64,000 bases of DNA from Conexibacter woesei Iso977N (lineage in GTDB: Bacteria > Actinomycetota > Thermoleophilia > Solirubrobacterales > Solirubrobacteraceae): NCBI RefSeq assembly GCF_000424625.1, contig NZ_AUKG01000002.1, forward strand, positions 1,116,001 through 1,180,000, given 5' to 3'. Made by a program: the position numbers and the translations under genes. Position 1 is the stretch's first letter. Every line of letters begins with the position of its first letter. The notes beneath the pieces are model-generated. The model worked only from the letters and a program-made list of their open reading frames with translations, was not told the DNA's origin and did no database searches. Below are positions 26,289-35,898 of this stretch, one piece after another.

Positions 26289-26541
26289 GAGCGCTCTCCG
26301 CTACCCGCCGTGGGGCTGGTCGCTGATCGGTCGCGTCGCCTCGGCGCGCGCAGCAGCGAACGACGCCTGGGCGGCGCGATTCTTCTGCGGCAGCTGCGTG
26401 GTGCACACGAGGGACATGCGGCGAATGACGGTAGGGCATGACCCGGCGGTTCGTCAAGCGAAAGCGTCCGGGACCCCATCGGTTCGAGTCCTCGCGCAAT
26501 CGGAGACTCGTCCGAAGACGCTGAGAACCTCTCTCGTCGCG

Positions 26542-27654
26542 ATGGGCGACGGCGACAACGACAACATGGGTGGGATCGCGTTCGACCAACTCGTGCCGTC
26601 GCCTCGAGGGCCGCGGTTTGTCGGAGACCTGACGACAGGGACCAAGGTGTATGGGTTCAACGGCGGAGCGGTCCAGACCTCTTCAGCGCTGGCGGTATTG
26701 CGGCGTGCCGTGGAGCCGCTCTGGACCGTCGCGCTCGGAACGCGCGCCATCGATGTGACCGCGACGACCAAGCTGCTCGTGCTCGACGGAGGGCTGACGA
26801 CGTGGCGTCCGGTTGAGCAGCTGGCCATCCGTGACATCGTGCTCTGCGCCGAGGGCTACTACCCGACCACCGTGGCCTGGCGCGCGCGCAAGGCGCGGCT
26901 GGTCGGAGCGTTCCTGGGCGATGGATGGCTCCGCCAAGATCCGGTCCGCAGCGGCTACAGCTTGGGTTTGGCGATCGGTCGCGGCGATGAGCTTCACACG
27001 ACCAAGTACCTCAAGTTGGCCGAGGAAGTGTTGCCGAACCGCGGCTGGGGCCGTGGCTGGCGTGCCGACGCACCGGGCCACTTCGGCCTGTCGTGCTCGT
27101 CTCGATCGTCCTGGGTCGCGGCCCGTGACCTGGGCCTCGGAAGCAAGGCGCGAGACAAGCAGGTGCCCGCCGATGCCTTCGGTCTGAACCGCGATGACAA
27201 GCTGGCGCTGCTCGCCGGTTACTTCGACGCCGACGGCTCTGTCGCTGGGCCGGGTTCGAGCAACCACGGCCGTGGCTGCGTTGCCGGGACGAGCGAGCAG
27301 CTGGTCGTGGGACTGCGCGAGCTGGCGATCGCCTGCGCGCTGCACGTGACGGCGGTGATCACGAGCCGGCGGAGCACCAACTACGGCACAGCATCGGTGT
27401 GGCGGTTCACGATCGCCGCCGATTCGACGGCTGAGTTGCCCCTTTGGCATCGTGCGAAGGCGGCGAATCAGCGGGTCACGAGCCGGAGGTCGAAGGCGGT
27501 CGCCGCGCGCCATCTCAGTGGAGCGAGGCTCGGAATGGGCATCCACGCGCGTCGTGTTCGTGACGTCGTGCCTGCGGCGCCCCGTCAGGTCGTGAGCGTT
27601 GCCGCGGACGCGATCGGCCTCGTCGCGGCCGGGGTCGTCGTCGCCGGCCGCTGA
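26542..27654 (+). CDS. LAGLIDADG endonuclease in a degenerate intein (Hint) framework
   Basis: About 370 residues from ATG 26542 (ATG 26569 possible). Residues 10-100 resemble the N-terminal Hint half of an intein: SPRGPRFVGDLTTGTKVYGF then IDVTATTKLLVLDGG then WRPVEQLAIRDIVL. There is no initial Cys/Ser and no block-B His. Two dodecapeptide motifs follow: LVGAFLGDGWL (about 120) and LLAGYFDADGSV (about 223). The end, VVSVAADAIGLVAAGVVVAG, mirrors intein block F/G, where VVVHN plus a nucleophile is expected. So the DNA-cleaving core looks intact while protein splicing should be dead, and no extein flanks it. GC is lower than in neighbours, suggesting transfer. Upstream bases 26289-26541 hold no sure gene. 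Confidence 0.8.
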   Translation: MGDGDNDNMGGIAFDQLVPSPRGPRFVGDLTTGTKVYGFNGGAVQTSSALAVLRRAVEPLWTVALGTRAIDVTATTKLLVLDGGLTTWRPVEQLAIRDIVLCAEGYYPTTVAWRARKARLVGAFLGDGWLRQDPVRSGYSLGLAIGRGDELHTTKYLKLAEEVLPNRGWGRGWRADAPGHFGLSCSSRSSWVAARDLGLGSKARDKQVPADAFGLNRDDKLALLAGYFDADGSVAGPGSSNHGRGCVAGTSEQLVVGLRELAIACALHVTAVITSRRSTNYGTASVWRFTIAADSTAELPLWHRAKAANQRVTSRRSKAVAARHLSGARLGMGIHARRVRDVVPAAPRQVVSVAADAIGLVAAGVVVAGR

Positions 27655-27657
27655 GGT

Positions 27658-28149
27658 CTACAGGCCGCTGGGCGGCTGCTCGGTCGCGACCTCGCGGCGG
27701 TGCTCGCGCTGGGCCTTGTCGACGGCGGCGACGATCAGCGCCGGGTTGGCGACGCCGCGGAAGGTGAAGTCGGAGTCGTCGGTCCCGGCGGTGTCGAAGT
27801 CGACGGAGCCGACGCGCAGCAGCCGGTCGATGAAGCGCTGCTCGGTGTTGACGTTCTGGACGCGGTCGATCGACGTCTGCTGGATGTGCTTGGAGAGGAT
27901 CCCGGTCCGGATGTTGAGGCGCTCGGTCGAGATGATGTAGCGCGTGGCCATGCGCTTGATCAGGCCGGCCAGGATGACCAGCGCCATCACGACGACGAAG
28001 ACGACGACGCCGAGCGCGACCGAGGCCGCGAGCCAGGCGATCACGCCGAGGACGACCGCGCCGCCCAGGCCCTTGACGTAGAAGCTCAGCACGCCGCGCC
28101 ACGACGGGTGGCCTTCGAAGACGATCGTCTCGCCGGGATGCAGGTCCAT
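27658..28149 (-). CDS. PH-domain (YdbS/YdbT-like) membrane protein
   Basis: 163 residues. N-terminal GETIVFEGHPSWRG is typical of bacterial PH-like (bPH2) membrane proteins. Two helices follow (LGGAVVLGVIAWLAASVAL and VVVFVVVMALVILAGL). The PH-like part has RYIISTERLNIRTGILSKHI, then DRVQNVNTEQRFIDRLL and GSVDFDTAGTDDSDFTFRGV. Known relatives are linked to envelope stress and resistance but lack a defined reaction. It ends 3 bases from the LAGLIDADG gene stop on the other strand. ATG 28149 is divergent from priA, whose TTG start is 30 bases away. Confidence 0.88.
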   Translation of the reverse strand: MDLHPGETIVFEGHPSWRGVLSFYVKGLGGAVVLGVIAWLAASVALGVVVFVVVMALVILAGLIKRMATRYIISTERLNIRTGILSKHIQQTSIDRVQNVNTEQRFIDRLLRVGSVDFDTAGTDDSDFTFRGVANPALIVAAVDKAQREHRREVATEQPPSGL

Positions 28150-28179
28150 GGTGTGCTCAGCCTATCCTCGGAGCTGCCC

Positions 28180-30258
28180 TTGTCCCAACCCGTGATCCAG
28201 GTGGAGCCGCTGACGACGGCCCGCGCGCTGCGTGGGCCGTTCGACTACGTGCGCCCGGACGAGAGCGTGGACGTCGGCTCGCTGCTGGAGGTCCCGTTCG
28301 GGCGCCAGCGTCTGCAGGCGGTCGTCACCGGGCTGGCGGAGGAGTCCGAGCACAGGCTCGTCGCGCCGCTGAAGGTGCTCCCGGACGCGCTGCCGGCCGA
28401 CCTCGTCGACCTCGGGCTGTGGCTCGGGCGCGAGTACGCGTCGACCCCGGCGCGGGCGCTGTCGCTGATGCTCCCGCCGCGCGGGGCGCGCGAGAAGGTG
28501 CAGCTGTGGGCGGAGCTCACGGCGGACGGCGACATCGCGCTGCAGTCGCTCGACGGCTCGGCGGGCGGCCGCGCGCTGCGGCTGACCGGCAAGCAGGAGG
28601 GGCTGCTGCAGTCGCTGCCGCGCTTCGCGGGGACCGACCTGGGGTCGTTGCGGCGGCTCGAGGCGCGGGGGTTCGTCCGGATCGGGCCGCGGGGGATGCG
28701 GCGCGCGCCCCAGCACGTCGCGGTCGGCGCGCGCAAGCCGCCGCCGGTGCTCAACGCCGAGCAGGCCGCGGCGGTGGATGCGATCACGGGCGCGGCGCCG
28801 GGCGACCAGCTGCTGCTGCACGGCGTGACGGGGTCCGGGAAGACCGAGGTCTACCTGCGCGCGGCCGCGGACACGCTGGCGCGCGGCCGCGGCGTCCTGA
28901 TCCTGGTGCCGGAGATCGGGCTGACGCCGCAGATGATCGACCGCTTCGTGACGCGCTTCGGCGACACGGTCGCGGTGCTGCACTCCAAGCTCGGCGCGGG
29001 GGAGCGCTACGACGAGTGGCGGCGCCTGCGATCCGGCGAGGCGATGGTGTGCGTGGGGCCGCGCAGCGCGGTGTTCGCGCCGATCGAGCGGCTGGGTCTT
29101 GTCGTCGTGGACGAGGAGCACGACGGGTCCTACAAGAACGAGGGCGACCCGCGCTACGACGCGCGGCTGGTCGCCGAGAAGCGGGCGCTGCAACATGGTG
29201 CGGTTCTCGTGGTCGGTTCTGCCACGCCGCGGCCGGAGTCGGTGCACGCGCTGCGGCGGGTCCGGCTGCCGCACCGGGTCGACGGTGCGGACATGCCGCC
29301 GGTGGAGATCGTCGACCTGAAGGGCGTGCACGGCGCGGTCGCGCCGCGGACGCACGAGGCGCTGGTCGACGCCCGCAAGGCCATCGTGTTGCTCAACCGG
29401 CGCGGCTGGTCGAACTTCCTGACCTGTCAGTCCTGCGGACGCGTGTGGGAGTGCCCGCACTGCGACGTCGCGCTGATCCTGCACCGCGACCAGGGCGCGG
29501 TGGCCTGCCACCACTGCGGCCATCGCGAGGCGATCCCGAAGACGTGCCCGGACTGCGGCAGCGTGTCGATCGCGCGTCACGGGTCCGGGACCGAGCGCCT
29601 GGAGCACGACCTCGCCGGGCTCGGCAAGCCGGTGCTGCGGCTGGACGCCGACGTCAAGGACGCGGGCGCGGTGCTCGCGGCCTTCGAGCGGTCAGAGCGC
29701 GCGATCTTGGTGGGAACGCAAGTGGTCGCGAAGGGCCACGACTTCCCGGACGTGGACCTCGGGGTGGTGCTCGACGCCGATTCGACGCTGCGCTTCCCGG
29801 ACTTCCGGGCCGAGGAGCGGACGTTCGCGCTCGTCACCCAGCTCGCCGGCCGGGCGGGGCGCGGGGGCCACGGACGCGTGATCGTGCAGACGATCGACCC
29901 GCACGCCAGCGCCATCATGTACGCCGCGCGCCACGACGCCGACGGCTTCCTCACCGAGGAGCTGGAGCGCCGCGAGCTGCTGCGCTATCCACCGTTCTCG
30001 ACGCTGATCCGGATCGTCTGCGCATCCGAGCAGCCCGGTGCGGCCCACGCGGCGGCCACCGAGGTCCAATCCCGCCTCCCCACATCCCTCGGCCCAGCCC
30101 CCCTCTTCCGCCTCCGCGGCAAGGAACGCTCGCAAGTCGTCGTCAAAGCCGGCGACCGCCGCTCCGCCATCGAGCAGGTCGACGCCGCCGTCCGCGAGAT
30201 CTCCGCCTTCAAGACCTACAAGAACGTCGCCTTCTCCGTTGACGTCGACCCGCAGTAG
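28180..30258 (+). CDS. priA: Primosomal replication-restart helicase PriA
   Basis: 3'-5' helicase that reloads the replisome at stalled forks. The start is set at TTG 28180 because GGAG lies six bases before it and it gives the family N-terminus SQPVIQVEPLTTA; GTG 28192 is an alternative. 692 residues. Walker A GVTGSGKTE (about 215-223), Walker B DEEHD (311-315), and eight zinc-binding Cys at about 416-459 (CQSC, CPHC, CHHC, CPDC). The helicase motif LAGRAGRGGHGRVIVQT is intact. The 3'-DNA-binding domain is at the N-terminus. def and fmt follow, as in many bacteria. Confidence 0.96.
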   Translation: MSQPVIQVEPLTTARALRGPFDYVRPDESVDVGSLLEVPFGRQRLQAVVTGLAEESEHRLVAPLKVLPDALPADLVDLGLWLGREYASTPARALSLMLPPRGAREKVQLWAELTADGDIALQSLDGSAGGRALRLTGKQEGLLQSLPRFAGTDLGSLRRLEARGFVRIGPRGMRRAPQHVAVGARKPPPVLNAEQAAAVDAITGAAPGDQLLLHGVTGSGKTEVYLRAAADTLARGRGVLILVPEIGLTPQMIDRFVTRFGDTVAVLHSKLGAGERYDEWRRLRSGEAMVCVGPRSAVFAPIERLGLVVVDEEHDGSYKNEGDPRYDARLVAEKRALQHGAVLVVGSATPRPESVHALRRVRLPHRVDGADMPPVEIVDLKGVHGAVAPRTHEALVDARKAIVLLNRRGWSNFLTCQSCGRVWECPHCDVALILHRDQGAVACHHCGHREAIPKTCPDCGSVSIARHGSGTERLEHDLAGLGKPVLRLDADVKDAGAVLAAFERSERAILVGTQVVAKGHDFPDVDLGVVLDADSTLRFPDFRAEERTFALVTQLAGRAGRGGHGRVIVQTIDPHASAIMYAARHDADGFLTEELERRELLRYPPFSTLIRIVCASEQPGAAHAAATEVQSRLPTSLGPAPLFRLRGKERSQVVVKAGDRRSAIEQVDAAVREISAFKTYKNVAFSVDVDPQ

Positions 30259-30309
30259 CCCTACACGCGGGGCGGTGGCTTGCGGGCCGCGGAAGCTAGG
30301 ATCCAGGAC

Positions 30310-30915
30310 GTGGCCGAGCACCACGAAGAGCTGGACGAGGCGCCTGAGCCCGTCACCACCATGGACCCGGAGACCGCTGCGCGGCGCAGAGCTGCGCTGA
30401 AGCACGTCCGGAGGTTCGGCGATCCCGTGTTGCGCTCGAAGGCGCGCGTGGTCGATCGCTTCGATGCCGAGCTGCGCGACGAGATCGGCAAGATGGGCGT
30501 CCTGATGGACGATGCCTACGGGATCGGCCTTGCGGCGACGCAGGTCGGGATCCTGCACCGCGTCCTGGTCTACCGCGTCGAGCCGGACTCGCCGGTCAAC
30601 GCGCTCGTGAACCCCGAGATCGAGTGGACCTCCAAGGACAAGGAGTGGGCCGAGGAGGGCTGCCTCTCGCTGCCCGCGGTCCACGTCGACGTCGAGCGCC
30701 CCGTGCACATCCGCGTCAAGGCCCAGGACGAGACCGGCGAGCAGATCCTGGTGGAGGCCTCCGGCCTGGAAGCGCGCGTCATCCAGCACGAGATGGACCA
30801 CCTCGACGGCGTCCTGATCCTCGACCGCACCCCGCGCGACCAGCGCAAGGAGGGCATGCGCGCCCTCCGCGCCGCGCTGGAGGCGGAAGACGACGCCGCG
30901 AACTCCGCGGCCTAG
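30310..30915 (+). CDS. def: Peptide deformylase
   Basis: Removes the formyl group from N-terminal Met of new proteins; a ferrous-iron enzyme. About 201 residues from GTG 30310, with ATG 30361 (MDPETAARR) a possible shorter start. The three family motifs are GIGLAATQVG, EEGCLSLP (metal Cys) and QHEMDHLDG (metal His pair and catalytic Glu). The N-terminal 25 residues are an acidic extension beyond the usual length. The gene lies 51 bases after priA and 10 bases before fmt, the enzyme that adds the formyl group. Confidence 0.95.
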   Translation: MAEHHEELDEAPEPVTTMDPETAARRRAALKHVRRFGDPVLRSKARVVDRFDAELRDEIGKMGVLMDDAYGIGLAATQVGILHRVLVYRVEPDSPVNALVNPEIEWTSKDKEWAEEGCLSLPAVHVDVERPVHIRVKAQDETGEQILVEASGLEARVIQHEMDHLDGVLILDRTPRDQRKEGMRALRAALEAEDDAANSAA

Positions 30916-31719
30916 GCGGCACGTCGTGCCCGGCCTCGTCTACCTCGGGACCTCCGCGTTCGCCGCCGGCGTCCTGCGCGACCTGGCCGACGGGCCGCAC
31001 AGGCCCGTGCTCGTCGTCACGCGTCCCGACGCCAAGCAGGGCCGCGGCCGTAGGCTCGGCCCGCCGCCCGTGGCGGTCACCGCGCGCGAGCTGGGCATCG
31101 ACGTGATCCAGCCCGCCTCCGTCAACGACGACGAGGCCCGCGCGCAGATCGCGGCGGCGAAACCCGACGCGGTCGTCCTCTGCGCCTTCGGGGCCCTGGT
31201 CAAGGAGCCGCTCCTCAGCGACTACGACATCCTCAACGTCCACCCGTCGTTGCTCCCGCGCTGGCGCGGCGCCGCGCCGGTCGAGCGCGCGATGATGGCC
31301 GGCGACGCCCAGACCGGCGTCTCGATCATGCGCCTCGTCGCCGAGCTGGACGCCGGCCCGGTCTACGCCCAGAAGCCCGAGCCGATCCTGCCGACCGACG
31401 ACTACGCGTCGCTCACCGCGCGCCTCAGGGACCTCACGGCGCAGCTGCTCACGTTCGTCCTGGAGACGCACCCCGCGCCCGAGCCCCAGCCCGAGGACGG
31501 CGTCACCTACGCCGACAAGCTGACCGCCGAGGACCGCACGCTCGACCTCACGCGCGCGCCGGAGGAGAACGTCCGGATCGTCCGCGCGCTGCACCCGCAC
31601 ATCGGCGCGCGGATCGCGCTGCCGTCCGGGGACTTCCTCGGCGTCCAGGAGGCGTCGATCGACCTCGAAGGCCGCCTGGAGCTGCTCACCGTCCAGCCCT
31701 CCGGCGGCCGGCCGATGGC

Positions 31720-33345
<1,626 letters not shown>

Positions 33346-33396
33346 GGGACAGCACTCTTGCGCGTTCGGACAACAAGTGCACGAGGGAAGTTCCTA

Positions 33397-34587
33397 GTGT
33401 GTGTCAACGTGCCAGCCAGCCCCGCACGACGGACCGCGCTCACGGTCCTGCGCCGCGTCGAGGAGCAGGGCGCCTACGCCGACCGCGCGCTGCACGGCGA
33501 TGCGCGCGACCTCGACGGGCGTGATCGCGCGCTCGCCAAGCGGCTCGTCTTCGGGACCGTTCAGCGTCGCGGCACGCTCGACTGGATCATCGCCAACCAC
33601 GTCAACCGCAAGCTCGACCCGCAGGTCCGGGCGGCGCTGCTGCTCGGGCTCTACCAGCTGCTCTACACCGACGTCCCGGCCCACGCCGCGGTCGCCGAGT
33701 CCGTGGAGCTGGCCAAGCCGTCGCCGGGCGCCAAGCTCGTCAACGCCGTGCTGCGCAAGGTCCAGCGCGAGGGCGTCAAGCTGCCGACCGACGACACGGT
33801 CGAGGGCGCCGCGATCGCGCACTCGCACCCGGAGTGGCTGGTCCGGATGTGGTGGGACTGGCTCGGCCCCGACGAGACCCGCGCGCTGCTGGCCGCCGAC
33901 AACCAGCCCGCCGAGCTGGCGCTGCGGATCAACCCGCTGGCGAAGATCGACGTCGACCTCGAGGGCCACCGCGAGGACGACGCGCTGATCGTCGAGGGCG
34001 CCTTCGACGTCCTCGCGCACCCCCTGTACGCCCAGGGCGCGATCACGCCGCAGTCGCGCGCCTCGCAGCGCGTCGCGCGCATCTTGGACCCGCAGCCGGG
34101 CGAGCGCGTCCTCGACGTCTGCGCCGCGCCCGGCGGCAAGACCACGCACCTGGCCGCGCTGATGCAGAACACCGGCGAGGTCGTCGCCGTCGAGCGCAAC
34201 CCGCAGCGCGCGCAGGCGCTCACCGTCCAGGCCCAGCGGCTGCACGCGTCGTCGGTGAAGGTCCACCTCGCCGACGCCAAGGAGATCACGCAGGACGCGC
34301 TCGGCGGGACGTTCGACCGCATCCTGGTCGACCCGCCGTGCTCCGGGCTGGGCACGCTGCGCTCGCACCCCGACCTGCGCTGGCGCGCGACGCCGAAGGC
34401 GATCGAGTCGCTGCGCCGAGAGCAGGAGGCGATCGTCGAGGCGGCGCGCTCGGTCCTGGCTCCGGGCGGGCGCCTGGTCTACTCGACCTGCACGCTGTCT
34501 CCGCGCGAGGAGGTGGTGTCGGGTGAGGTGATCCGGACGCTGCCGCACCGTGACGGCACCGACGGCTTCTATATTGCACTGACCTAG
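33397..34587 (+). CDS. rsmB: 16S rRNA m5C967 methyltransferase
   Basis: AdoMet-dependent rRNA cytosine-C5 methyltransferase. The start GTG 33397 is favoured by GAGGG six bases upstream, with GTG 33409 as alternative. 396 residues. The N-terminal NusB-like domain (RRTALTVLRRVEEQGAYADR) precedes the Rossmann core. SAM motif LDVCAAPGGKTTHLAALM, then the two cysteines of the mechanism: DPPCSGLGTLRSHPDLRW and YSTCTLSPREE. The protein lacks the extended C-terminus seen in some homologues. It abuts a zinc-ribbon gene (stop then ATG with no gap) and rpe, an order known from other actinobacteria. Confidence 0.95.
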   Translation: MCVNVPASPARRTALTVLRRVEEQGAYADRALHGDARDLDGRDRALAKRLVFGTVQRRGTLDWIIANHVNRKLDPQVRAALLLGLYQLLYTDVPAHAAVAESVELAKPSPGAKLVNAVLRKVQREGVKLPTDDTVEGAAIAHSHPEWLVRMWWDWLGPDETRALLAADNQPAELALRINPLAKIDVDLEGHREDDALIVEGAFDVLAHPLYAQGAITPQSRASQRVARILDPQPGERVLDVCAAPGGKTTHLAALMQNTGEVVAVERNPQRAQALTVQAQRLHASSVKVHLADAKEITQDALGGTFDRILVDPPCSGLGTLRSHPDLRWRATPKAIESLRREQEAIVEAARSVLAPGGRLVYSTCTLSPREEVVSGEVIRTLPHRDGTDGFYIALT

Positions 34588-34815
34588 ATGTCGACGTCGT
34601 CCAAAGAGCTCGGTCTGAAGTGCCCCGGTTGCGGTGAGCCGTGGCTGCGCCCGACGACGCTCGCGGGGCGCTACCGCTGCGTCTACTGCCTGCACCGCTT
34701 CGAGCTGCGCTCCGTCTGCCCGGACTGCGGCGAGCACGGCACGATCGTCCGCATGTCCTCGACCGCCACCACGGAGTGCAATCACTGTGGCGGGTCGATG
34801 CTGATCGAGATCTAG
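34588..34815 (+). CDS. Small four-knuckle zinc-ribbon protein
   Basis: 75 residues with eight cysteines in four CxxC pairs: CPGC (12-15), CVYC (31-34), CPDC (44-47) and CNHC (63-66). These can form two zinc ribbons. The first resembles rubredoxin-like ribbons that recognise RNA or protein. Its ATG is the next codon after the rsmB stop, so it is almost surely co-translated with RsmB and rpe. A role in ribosome or tRNA metabolism is inferred from context only. Confidence 0.85.
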   Translation: MSTSSKELGLKCPGCGEPWLRPTTLAGRYRCVYCLHRFELRSVCPDCGEHGTIVRMSSTATTECNHCGGSMLIEI

Positions 34816-34834
34816 CCGGTAGGTTCCGGCATTC

Positions 34835-35491
34835 ATGCCCAAGCCCCGCCGTATCGCGCCGAGCATCCTGGCGGCCGACTTCGCCCGCCTCGGCGCCCAG
34901 GTCTCGGAGGTCGTCGATGCCGGCGCCCGCGTCATCCACGTTGACATCATGGACGGCCACTTCGTGCCGCCGCTGTCGATGGGGCCGCAGGTGCTGAGCG
35001 CGCTGGTCGAGCTGGGGCTGCCCGACGTGCAGTACGACGTCCACCTGATGGTCGAGCGCCCGGAGAAGTACGTCGCGGACTTCGCGAAGGCCGGCGCCTG
35101 GAACATCACCGTGCACGCCGAGGCCACGCCGCACCTGAACTACGCCGTCCAGCAGATCCGTGAGCACGGGTGCAGCGCGGGCGTCGCGGTCTGCCCGTCG
35201 ACGCCGCTGGACGTCTTCCGCGAGCTCGACGTCGACCTCGCGCTCTGCATGACCGTGAACCCCGGCTGGGGCGGGCAGTCGTTCATCCCGGCCTCGGCCG
35301 CGAAGATCGCCCGGCTGCGGGAGCTGCTGGGCGAGGAGGTCGAGCTCGAGGTCGACGGCGGCATCGACGTCGACACGGCGCCCACGGCCTCCGAGGCCGG
35401 CGCCTCGCTCTTCGTCGCCGGCAGCGCCGTGTTCGGCGCACCGGATCCAGGTCAGGCCTACCGGGACATCCTGGCGGCAGCCGGGGTGTAG
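34835..35491 (+). CDS. rpe: Ribulose-phosphate 3-epimerase
   Basis: Interconverts ribulose 5-phosphate and xylulose 5-phosphate in the pentose phosphate pathway. 218-residue TIM barrel with the metal and substrate motifs APSILAADFARLG, VIHVDIMDGHFVP, YDVHLMVERPEKYV, MTVNPGWGGQSFIP and ELEVDGGIDVDTAP. Both catalytic Asp residues are present. It follows the zinc-ribbon gene by 19 bases and probably closes the rsmB operon. Confidence 0.96.
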   Translation: MPKPRRIAPSILAADFARLGAQVSEVVDAGARVIHVDIMDGHFVPPLSMGPQVLSALVELGLPDVQYDVHLMVERPEKYVADFAKAGAWNITVHAEATPHLNYAVQQIREHGCSAGVAVCPSTPLDVFRELDVDLALCMTVNPGWGGQSFIPASAAKIARLRELLGEEVELEVDGGIDVDTAPTASEAGASLFVAGSAVFGAPDPGQAYRDILAAAGV

Positions 35492-35540
35492 CCAGCCGTA
35501 CGGTCCTGACCCCGCTGACGGCCGATCATTGTTAGAGCCT

Positions 35541-35894
35541 GTGAGCACGAAGGTCCTCATCGTCGACGACCACCCGACCTTCCGGTCGACCGCTCGCCTC
35601 CTGCTGGAGAGCGAGGGCTTCGACGTGATCGGCGAGGCCCCCGACGGGCTGACCGCGATCGCCGCCGCCGGCGAGCTGCACCCGGACCTCGTCCTGCTCG
35701 ACGTCAACCTCCCGGACCTCGACGGCTTCGACGTCGCGGCCCGGATCACGAGCGTGCTCGGCGCGCCCGCCGTCGTGCTGACGTCCTCGCGCGACAGCTC
35801 GGACTTCGGCCCGCTCGTCCACCGCTCTGGAGCCCGCGGGTTCATCCCGAAGGGCGAGCTCTCTGGCGCGGCGCTCACGGAACTGATCCGATAG
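35541..35894 (+). CDS. Single-domain response-regulator receiver protein
   Basis: 117 residues, all receiver domain. The acid pair is in VLIVDDHPTFRS, the phospho-acceptor Asp in LVLLDVNLPDLDG, and the conserved Thr/Lys in VVLTSSRD and RGFIPKGEL. There is no output domain, so it acts by phosphoryl relay or protein contact. GTG 35541 is preferred to TTG 35529. The next gene, 4 bases after its stop, is a membrane histidine kinase, followed by a DNA-binding regulator; it likely modulates or shares that kinase. Confidence 0.88.
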   Translation: MSTKVLIVDDHPTFRSTARLLLESEGFDVIGEAPDGLTAIAAAGELHPDLVLLDVNLPDLDGFDVAARITSVLGAPAVVLTSSRDSSDFGPLVHRSGARGFIPKGELSGAALTELIR

Positions 35895-35898
35895 CGCC

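Noticed and set aside
26480-26520. GGTTCGAGTCC resembling a tRNA T-arm just upstream of the LAGLIDADG gene
   Set aside because: The flanking bases do not form a T stem, and no acceptor, D or anticodon arm can be folded around it.
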